Assembly (NCBI GenBank): GCA_965203855.1
Contig: CBDBDN010000009.1
Span: 1-64,000 of the forward strand
From: Bin87 sp965203855
GTDB lineage: Bacteria; Chloroflexota; Dehalococcoidia; Lucifugimonadales; UBA3495
Direction: 5' to 3'
Length of the DNA stretch: 64,000 bases
A program made the translations under genes and the position numbers. This document shows positions 59,219 to 64,000 of the stretch, piece after piece. Every line of letters starts with the position of its first letter. Positions within the stretch are counted from its first letter, which is position 1. The notes beneath the pieces were generated by a model. It saw nothing but the letters and a program-made list of their open reading frames with translations, made no database searches and had not been told where the DNA came from.

Positions 59219-59884
59219 TCAGAGGATGCGGCGATAGACGCCGGGGGAGCCGGGGGCGAACTGCATCTGCGGCTGGATGCGGGCGTTCCATTCCGGGGTT
59301 ACGGCGTCGCGGACGGCCTGCCATTCGGGGCTGTCGGCGACTTCCGGCCCGCTGCATTCGTGGACGGTAGTGTATTTGGGTTCGCCCATCAGGGCTTGCC
59401 AGCGGCGCCCCCGGATGTAGCCGGGGATGCGGTAATAGAGGGGCATCCGCTCGGCGTCGTAAGCGGCGTTGAAAGCGTCATCTAGCGCGTCGGGAACTGA
59501 CATCCGGCCTACCAGCAGGGCGGGGGCCATATCAGAGCCGGCGGTTTCCGGCGCAACGGCGTCCGGGTAAATCAGTTCGTAGAGGTTGCGGATGTAATTG
59601 ACGCCGATGACGCCCGGGGACATACGCTGCGACCATTCGGTAGGGTTGTCCAGGTGGTACTGCCAGGCCGCCGAGTAATAGGTTTCGGCGCGGTCAATTT
59701 CGTAGCAGGCGAGGTATTTGGGGGCGCCGCGCACGGCCACATAGCGGGCGGCGTTGAGGACGCCGGGGATGGAGAGCCGTTCCGGGATATGTTCCTCATC
59801 GTACCAGCGGTTGAATTCGTCCTCGTGTTCGGGCGGCACATCCACATAGACCATCAGCAGGCCGCGTCCTTTTTTGGGGTTCAT
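59219..59884 (-). CDS. Dimeric alpha-beta barrel (EthD/DUF4286-like) protein
   Basis: The 221-residue protein is made of two ferredoxin-like halves: LLMVYVDVPPEHEDEFNRWYDEEHIPERL with the typical WYDEEH pattern, and PALLVGRMSVPDALDDAFNAAYD with a weaker repeat. Proteins of this kind act in degradation pathways or as small-molecule enzymes; no substrate is known. GGAGG lies ten bases before the ATG. Confidence 0.72.
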   Translation of the reverse strand: MNPKKGRGLLMVYVDVPPEHEDEFNRWYDEEHIPERLSIPGVLNAARYVAVRGAPKYLACYEIDRAETYYSAAWQYHLDNPTEWSQRMSPGVIGVNYIRNLYELIYPDAVAPETAGSDMAPALLVGRMSVPDALDDAFNAAYDAERMPLYYRIPGYIRGRRWQALMGEPKYTTVHECSGPEVADSPEWQAVRDAVTPEWNARIQPQMQFAPGSPGVYRRIL

Positions 59885-59999
59885 AATTGCTGTACCTCCG
59901 GCGGTTGGCGATTCGCTTGGTTGAGGAGTTGGGAGTAAGCAACGGTAAGCAAGGGCCGGCGATGGGGCCGGCGGCGTTGCGGTTACGATGGCATTGCGA

Positions 60000-60446
60000 T
60001 TACGGTGGCATTAGGGCGGCGCCGTCGGCAAAGTAGCGCTGGCCGGAACGCAGGCTGGCGATGGCGAGGCGCATGGGCTGGAACAGCGGCTCCGGCGGGC
60101 AGTCCAGCGGGAACCAGCCGTATTCGCCGAAAGAATTATCGCTGGCGGACGGCGTTGGCTCTTGCGCGCCGATGTCGCCCAGGAATTCGATGTCCACATA
60201 ATGGCGGTCGTAGGCGATAATGTTGCTGACGCAGAGCATACGCAGGCTGCCGATGGCCAGGCTGAGTTCCTCGCGCGCTTCGCGGCGGGCGCAGTCCTCC
60301 AGCGTTTCGCCGTATTCCAGATGACCGCCGGCGGAAGCCCAGGCGCCGGCGCCGTGGGAGCCCTGCCGTCGGGCCAGAAAGACGCGCCCGTCCCGGATAA
60401 ATACGACGCCGACGCCGACCAGGGGGCGATTTAGGGTTGCAGACAC
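60000..60446 (-). CDS. Nudix hydrolase
   Basis: The 148-residue protein opens SATLNRPLVGVGVVFIRDG and has the Nudix box GGHLEYGE...REAREEL near residues 40-62. The rest fits a nucleotide-triphosphatase such as MutT/NUDT15-like dGTP/NTP pyrophosphatases (NIIAYDRHYVDIEFLGDI). The start GTG 60446 coincides with the +1 of the extended -10 promoter just upstream, so it is likely leaderless. The longer frame to 60635 would translate the 15-bp repeats and is rejected. Confidence 0.88.
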   Translation of the reverse strand: MSATLNRPLVGVGVVFIRDGRVFLARRQGSHGAGAWASAGGHLEYGETLEDCARREAREELSLAIGSLRMLCVSNIIAYDRHYVDIEFLGDIGAQEPTPSASDNSFGEYGWFPLDCPPEPLFQPMRLAIASLRSGQRYFADGAALMPP

Positions 60447-60453
60447 GGCGGCA

Positions 60454-60462
60454 AGTATAGCA
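60454..60462 (-). promoter_or_regulatory. Extended -10 promoter of the Nudix gene, start codon at +1
   Basis: On the minus strand TGCTATACT (60462-60454) lies seven bases before GTG 60446. No -35 is seen. The predicted +1 is at or next to the start codon. Confidence 0.5.
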
Positions 60463-60486
60463 TACCGAATAGCGGCCATCTCCCGT

Positions 60487-60528
60487 GATTGAAAACGCCG
60501 TGATTGAAAGCGCCGCGATTGAAAACGG
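60487..60528. repeat. Three 15-bp tandem repeats upstream of the Nudix promoter
   Basis: GATTGAAAACGCCGT, GATTGAAAGCGCCGC and a partial GATTGAAAACGG follow each other. They lie about 30-70 bases upstream of the predicted +1, a usual place for activator or repressor binding. Confidence 0.7.
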
Positions 60529-60537
60529 ATTGGGGCG

Positions 60538-60575
60538 CCGGCCGGCATTCCGGTTGCAACCGGAATGCCGGCCGG
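60538..60575. other. Perfect 38-bp palindrome
   Basis: CCGGCCGGCATTCCGGTTG meets its exact reverse complement. It contains CATTCCGG/CCGGAATG, the same core as the dispersed repeat arms, so it may be a self-palindromic variant of them. It may also stop transcription from either side. Confidence 0.65.
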
Positions 60576-60752
60576 GGGGTATTGACGCCGATGGGCAGGG
60601 GAGAGGCGGGATTGGTTCCCGTCCGGCTGCGGCATCGGCGCTAGGCTGATTTTGTTGGGGTGGCGGCGCCTCCGTTGGTACAGGATGGGGATTGTCAGGC
60701 GTGTCAGGCAGGTTGTCAGGCGGTGAACTTGGCTAGCTGGTGGGTTCGGGTT
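60576..60752. other. Intergenic region downstream of the RNA candidate
   Basis: No gene is visible. Several GTCAGGC heptamers lie in tandem near 60696-60722. Confidence 0.3.
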
Positions 60753-60971
60753 TCCGAGTTTTCGAGTTTCCAGGTCGGTTTCAGCCCTACGGCCGGAGGT
60801 TTTGCGCGTTGCTTTTGACGAGGCTGGCTTTTCGTCCGGGGACGGGGCGCTCCGTCTGGCGCCTTGGCAGGACCCGACTCCTTCGGTTAGTTTGACCGTG
60901 GGCGAGTAGGGAACGCCGGTGCGACTTGGATGCTGAATGACCGTAACGACCTGGAAATCGGTGGGCTCGGA
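60753..60971 (-). ncRNA. Candidate structured non-coding RNA, identity unknown
   Basis: Read on the minus strand, the 219 bases are closed by a long bipartite helix. TCCGAG (60971-60966) pairs with CTCGGA (60758-60753), and inside it TTTCCAGGTCG (60957-60947) pairs with CGACCTGGAAA (60777-60767), with an internal loop between. The interior holds four further short hairpins: GGCG/CGCC (60901-60917), CGGT/ACCG (60884-60898), GGCGC/GCGCC (60846-60863) and CGTCC/GGACG (60833-60844). A strong promoter lies just upstream. No reading frame has coding character. It does not show the signatures of RNase P RNA, tmRNA or SRP RNA; a 6S-like or Chloroflexota-specific RNA is possible. Confidence 0.5.
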
Positions 60972-60993
60972 GATTGGCTGCCTGACGAATCTG

Positions 60994-61021
60994 ATTATAG
61001 CACGGCTGTACGGGTTTGCAA
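60994..61021 (-). promoter_or_regulatory. Strong promoter of the RNA candidate
   Basis: On the minus strand TTGCAA (61021-61016), a 16-base spacer and TATAAT (60999-60994) preceded by TGC. The predicted +1 near 60987 lies 16 bases before the closing helix. No gene start with a ribosome binding site follows on this strand for over 500 bases. Confidence 0.55.
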
Positions 61022-61052
61022 GGGGTTGGTGTCATTGGCGGGAGGGGAATTT

Positions 61053-61190
61053 TTTACACCGATGGACAGGATGGATAGGATGGGGGCTGATGGCATGGAT
61101 AAAAGGGATGGATAGGGATATTGGATTCCGGCGCAAGCCGGAATGACGGTGTAGGGGTCGGAATGACGGTGAAAGGGAGGAATGGCGGTA
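61053..61190. repeat. Motif B plus composite repeat arm and tail, locus 9
   Basis: Motif B starts at 61053 (TTTACACCGATGGACAGGAT), then GGCATGGATAAAAGGGATGG near 61091. The arm at 61123-61148 has GCGCAAGC in place of CTTGCGCC, and a tail of two units has TGTAGGGGTC and TGAAAGGGA spacers. The tail ends just upstream of the following promoter. Confidence 0.83.
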
Positions 61191-61205
61191 GGGAGTGATA
61201 CTGCC

Positions 61206-61234
61206 TTGCCCACGCTGTGGCCCGGTGCTAGACT
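61206..61234 (+). promoter_or_regulatory. Promoter of the inositol-monophosphatase-like gene
   Basis: TTGCCC (61206-61211), a 17-base spacer and TAGACT (61229-61234) preceded by TGC. The predicted +1 near 61241 excludes the upstream in-frame ATG at 61182. Confidence 0.55.
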
Positions 61235-61298
61235 GCCGGGCGTTTCGGCATCGGCTGATGCTTTTTTGATGATACCCGCCATGGGGGATGCTGCTGCG

Positions 61299-62135
61299 AT
61301 GCCTTTGTCTTTCGCCAATGACGAACTGCCCCGTTCCCGGAGCGGCGATGCGGCGTTGGCCGTCTGCGAGACGGCGGCCCGCCGCGCCGGCGCTCTGGTA
61401 CTGGAGCGTTTTCGCACTGATGTAGAAGTGAGCCTCAAAGGGCGCGCTAATGTGGTAACGGACGCCGACTTGGCATCGGAGCGGCTGATACTGGACTATG
61501 TAACGGCGGAGTACCCGGAGTTTGGCGTCCTTGCCGAGGAGTCGGCGCCGGTTCCCGGCGCATCGCCGTACACCTGGGTTATTGACCCGATTGACGGGAC
61601 GCGCAACTTTGCGGAGGGCATCCCGCATTTCTGCGTCGTAGTGGCCATTACGGAAGGCGATAGAGTGGCAGCGGGCGTTACCTACGACCCGGTGCGGGAT
61701 GAGCTGTTCGCGGCGCAGCAGGGGATGGGGGCGTACTGCAACGGGGAACGGATTGCCGTATCCGACCGCTCCGAAATCGGCGATGCGGTAGTGGGTTTTG
61801 ACCTGGGCTATGACTTTGACCAGGCGAAGCTGCTGCTGGAAATGCTGGGGGGCATCTGGCCGCAGGTGTCCGGCTATCGGCTGATGGGATCCAGCGCGTT
61901 GAGCATCGCCTACGCCGCCGCCGGGCGCATTGACCTGTACTGCCATCATAACCTGTCGGCGTGGGACATTGCGTCGGGCATTCTGCTGGCGCGGGAAGCC
62001 GGCGGGCTGGTACTGGATCGGGCTACGCTGCAAGACGCGGCGCTGTTCTCGCCCGGCCTGATTATCTCCAACCGGGCGCTGGTGGAGCAGTTTCTGGGAC
62101 TGACCGAAGGGTTGGCCTGGCGGGGGATGCGGTAG
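61299..62135 (+). CDS. Inositol monophosphatase family protein
   Basis: The 278-residue enzyme has the metal-binding glutamate in AEESAP, the signature DPIDGTRNFAEG and the C-terminal AWDIASG, all for two or three Mg ions at the phosphatase site. Possible substrates are inositol phosphates, fructose bisphosphate or 3'-phosphoadenosine phosphates; the sequence does not decide. Candidate starts are ATG 61269, 61281 and 61299; 61299 has a GGGGG tract 11 bases upstream. Confidence 0.88.
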   Translation: MPLSFANDELPRSRSGDAALAVCETAARRAGALVLERFRTDVEVSLKGRANVVTDADLASERLILDYVTAEYPEFGVLAEESAPVPGASPYTWVIDPIDGTRNFAEGIPHFCVVVAITEGDRVAAGVTYDPVRDELFAAQQGMGAYCNGERIAVSDRSEIGDAVVGFDLGYDFDQAKLLLEMLGGIWPQVSGYRLMGSSALSIAYAAAGRIDLYCHHNLSAWDIASGILLAREAGGLVLDRATLQDAALFSPGLIISNRALVEQFLGLTEGLAWRGMR

Positions 62136-62163
62136 CCGGTTCTTAAAGCGCCCCAATACGCCG

Positions 62164-62290
62164 CGTCATTCCGGCGCAAGCCGGAATCCACGCCCTTGGT
62201 AAGATCCAAAATCCTGTTCATCCTGTCTATCGGTGTAGTCAACCCAGAATCCAAAATCCCCTCCATCCCCTTCATCCATGCCATCACTCT
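62164..62290. repeat. Composite repeat arm and motif B in reverse order, locus 10
   Basis: Arm 62164-62188 (CGTCATTCCGGCGCAAGCCG) is followed by the reverse complement of motif B near 62212-62240 (CCTGTCTATCGGTGTAGT). The reverse of the GGCATGGATG segment (CATCCATGCC) lies near 62272-62283. The order is the mirror image of loci 7 and 9, so the whole composite can lie in either orientation. Confidence 0.78.
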
Positions 62291-62401
62291 CCCTAATTTG
62301 GAATTATTCCAAACGACCGGATAACCCCGGATAGCCGTTGACAACTGGCGGCAACCCGGCTACATTGGCGTTGCGGCCTAGCCGCTTAAATCGTGAACCC
62401 C

Positions 62402-62546
62402 CGGCATCGGGCGCCATTACACCCAACAGGATTATTGGGGAAGGCGGTGTGAATCCGCCGCGGTTGCGCCACTGTATGCGATAAGGCCGGACGGCAAGTT
62501 GTTGCCGTCTGTGCCAGTCGCAAGCCAGAAACCCATCCCGATGCCG
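62402..62546 (+). ncRNA. Cobalamin (B12) riboswitch
   Basis: The closing stem is CGGCATCGGG (62402-62411) with CCCGATGCCG (62537-62546). Inside are GGGGAAGGCGGTGTGAATCC, the B12 box GCCACTG near 62468-62474, and GTGCCAGTCGCAAGCCAGAA. It binds adenosylcobalamin or a relative and represses the following cobalamin genes. Confidence 0.93.
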
Positions 62547-62648
62547 TTCTGGAAACCTGCTCTGCGCCCAACAGGGTCGTTCCAGGAGACGCAATCCCGG
62601 CGTATTGCGCCGCGCTGCGTCTTTGCTGCCTATGGCAGTTTTACGACC

Positions 62649-62680
62649 CCGGCCCGCAAGCGCCGGGGTTTTCTTTATCA
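62649..62680 (+). terminator. Terminator of the cobalamin riboswitch expression platform
   Basis: CCCCGGC (62649-62655) pairs with GCCGGGG (62664-62670), followed by TTTTCTTTAT. It lies 100 bases downstream of the aptamer and 76 bases before cbiE, so it is the likely off-state terminator. Confidence 0.85.
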
Positions 62681-62755
62681 TCGCCATCATCTGAACCTAC
62701 CAACCGCAACGCATCTGAACGCGCCAACCGCAGCGTCCGGCAGCGCAATCCACCA

Positions 62756-63460
62756 ATGACCACATCCGCATCCACAACCGACATCGCAATGACCGTCGTC
62801 GCCGTCGGCCCCGGCGACCCCGACCTGCTGACCCTCAAAGGCCGGCAGGCCCTGGCCGCCGCCGATCTGGTGGTCGGTTTCAAGACGGTGCTGGATGTAG
62901 TTGCCGGGCATATTGGCGATGCCGAGCTCCGCCCGATGTCCTACCGCGACCAGGAAACGGTGCTGGATTATGCCCAGGAACAGGCGCAGCAGGGCAAATC
63001 CTGCGTGGTCTGCGTGTGGGGCGACTTGAATGTATCGGCGAAAGAGCTGCTCAACCGGGTGCGGCGGCGGGCGGATGTTGTAACGCTGATACCCGGCGTC
63101 AGCAGCGTGCAAATCGCCTGCGCCCGCGCCGGCCTATCGCTGGAGGAATCGCTGTTCCTTACCCTGCATCAGCGTTGGGATCGCGGCTCGGAGCTGGCGG
63201 AACTGGTGGATACTTTGCGGCAGGGCCGGCGCAATGTCATTCTGCTGCCCCGTCCCTTTGATTTTATGCCGCCGGCAATCGCCGCCAACGCGATCTCCGA
63301 CGGCGCCGACCCGGAACATCCCGTTACCGTGTTTCAGCGGCTTACTCTGACCGACGAATCCCGCTGGGACGGGACGCTGGCCCAGTGCGCGCAACTGCCC
63401 GACGAATTCAGCGACCTCTCCATAATGGTGTTCCCCCGCCCCTCCGCAGCGCAGGATTGA
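62756..63460 (+). CDS. cbiE: Precorrin-6Y/cobalt-precorrin-7 C5-methyltransferase CbiE
   Basis: The 234-residue SAM-dependent tetrapyrrole methylase has VVAVGPGDPDLLTLKGRQAL, the VVCVWGDLNVSAKEL stretch where other CbiE have a GDPG loop, VTLIPGVSSVQIACARAGLS, and HQRWDRGSELAELVDTL. It methylates C5 of cobalt-precorrin-7; no CbiT decarboxylase domain is fused. ATG 62756 or 62789 could be the start; neither has a strong ribosome binding site. cobN follows after seven bases. Confidence 0.85.
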   Translation: MTTSASTTDIAMTVVAVGPGDPDLLTLKGRQALAAADLVVGFKTVLDVVAGHIGDAELRPMSYRDQETVLDYAQEQAQQGKSCVVCVWGDLNVSAKELLNRVRRRADVVTLIPGVSSVQIACARAGLSLEESLFLTLHQRWDRGSELAELVDTLRQGRRNVILLPRPFDFMPPAIAANAISDGADPEHPVTVFQRLTLTDESRWDGTLAQCAQLPDEFSDLSIMVFPRPSAAQD

Positions 63461-63467
63461 CCTACCG

Positions 63468-64000
63468 ATGACCGCAGCAATGCCAACTGCAACTGCGCCG
63501 GCCGTCATCGTGCTGGCAACCACCGCCGACACCGACCTGCTCACCGCAGAGCAGGCGCTGGCCGGTATGCCATGGGGCGATGCGGCCAGCGTGTACGTCG
63601 TCAACCCCGTTGCCATGGAGGGCGATGGCGATGACGCGGCGGCGGCCCGCTCCGCTTTTCTGGAAGCGGCGGCCGGCGCCGGAGTCGTCATATTGCGGCT
63701 GCTGGGCGGCAAACGCGCGCTGGGCCAAACATTTGACGCGCTGGCCGAAACCTGCCGCGCCAACGGCATACCGCTGATTGCCTGTCCGGGGCATCAGGAA
63801 TGGGACGATGACCTGGTAACGGCCTGCACCGCGCCGGTGTCCGAAGTAGAAACGGTTTTTGCCTATCTGATGCGCGGCGGCGTCCTCAATTTTCGCAACC
63901 TTTTCCTCTTTCTGGCCGATACTTACCTGGGCGGCGACTACGGACACGAGGCGCCCGCTCCGATGCCCTGGCAGGGTATTTACCATCCGCAGGCAGCTCC
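63468..64000 (+). CDS. cobN: Cobaltochelatase CobN subunit, N-terminal part (cut by window end)
   Basis: The open frame of 177 codons has no stop before the window end. It has the CobN N-terminus AVIVLATTADTDLLTAEQAL, VVILRLLGGKRALGQTFDAL, IPLIACPG and YLMRGGVLNFRNLFLFL, then APMPWQGIYHP. CobN is the large ATP-dependent subunit that inserts cobalt into hydrogenobyrinate a,c-diamide (aerobic route). Its neighbour cbiE and the riboswitch confirm the pathway. Confidence 0.9.
   Translation, partial: MTAAMPTATAPAVIVLATTADTDLLTAEQALAGMPWGDAASVYVVNPVAMEGDGDDAAAARSAFLEAAAGAGVVILRLLGGKRALGQTFDALAETCRANGIPLIACPGHQEWDDDLVTACTAPVSEVETVFAYLMRGGVLNFRNLFLFLADTYLGGDYGHEAPAPMPWQGIYHPQAA

Noticed and set aside
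60787..61035. An 82-codon minus-strand frame across the RNA candidate
   Set aside because: It would start upstream of the predicted +1, has no ribosome binding site, and has an Arg/Ser/Pro composition without family resemblance.

Overview
The window is a GC-rich, densely coded bacterial chromosome segment that probably comes from an uncultured Chloroflexota, Dehalococcoidia/SAR202-like. I infer this from the gene mix: a luciferase-like flavin oxidoreductase, a CaiB-type CoA transferase, a dimeric alpha-beta-barrel protein, lipoproteins and proteases with long Pro/Thr linkers, a DM13 protein and a GH15 enzyme. No rRNA or tRNA gene was recognised, so the placement rests on protein families only.

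Layout. 1-4.9 kb: flavin oxidoreductase, a lipoprotein gene (RCC1-like repeats plus sugar dehydrogenase) broken by three one-base shifts, and ruvB. 5.0-10.9 kb: fakA, fakB and recG, a fatty-acid-kinase and DNA-repair block. 10.9-17.4 kb: membrane protein, atypical response regulator, DUF1445 protein, Uma2-like protein, quinone oxidoreductase, zinc-ribbon protein and CCA-adding enzyme. 17.4-20.3 kb: an IS1-derived remnant, then a promoter, TPP riboswitch and thiG-thiE-thiS. 20.2-22.8 kb: hicAB, ridA and an MFS transporter. 23-25.7 kb: groEL-groES and an FmdB zinc ribbon. 25.9-27.9 kb: a dead brnT toxin with intact brnA, then a DNA methyltransferase with a C-terminal nuclease-like domain. 28-30.4 kb: a two-component system. 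30.5-43.9 kb: accessory metabolism and secreted proteins. 44-48.6 kb: a second IS1-derived remnant, a thiF/moeB-cysM sulfur-transfer pair behind an attenuator-like leader, rpsT, lexA and nrtS. 48.6-54.3 kb (minus): nusA-ylxR-infB-rbfA-truB. 54.6-59 kb: gamma-glutamyltransferase, hpt and gyrB. 59-62.1 kb: barrel protein, Nudix hydrolase, a candidate structured RNA and an inositol-monophosphatase-like enzyme. 62.4-64 kb: a cobalamin riboswitch controlling cbiE-cobN, with cobN cut by the window end.

Intergenic DNA carries a dispersed composite repeat. Its head is a roughly 95-bp inverted-repeat element. A tail of 20-bp units follows; each unit has a fixed 10-bp half identical to the end of the head and a 10-bp half that varies between loci. 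A second motif often lies at a fixed place upstream. Good promoters are readable here, often TTGNCN-17-TGNTATAAT, and several put the predicted transcription start at or within a few bases of the start codon (ruvB, hicA, Nudix). Three genes have conserved N-terminal sequence upstream of any ATG, GTG or TTG (ylxR, the MFS transporter, the methyltransferase). The least explained signals are the structured RNA candidate near 60.9 kb, the attenuated leader before thiF/cysM, the composite repeat family, and the paired IS1 remnants each lying about 20 bp upstream of a promoter.
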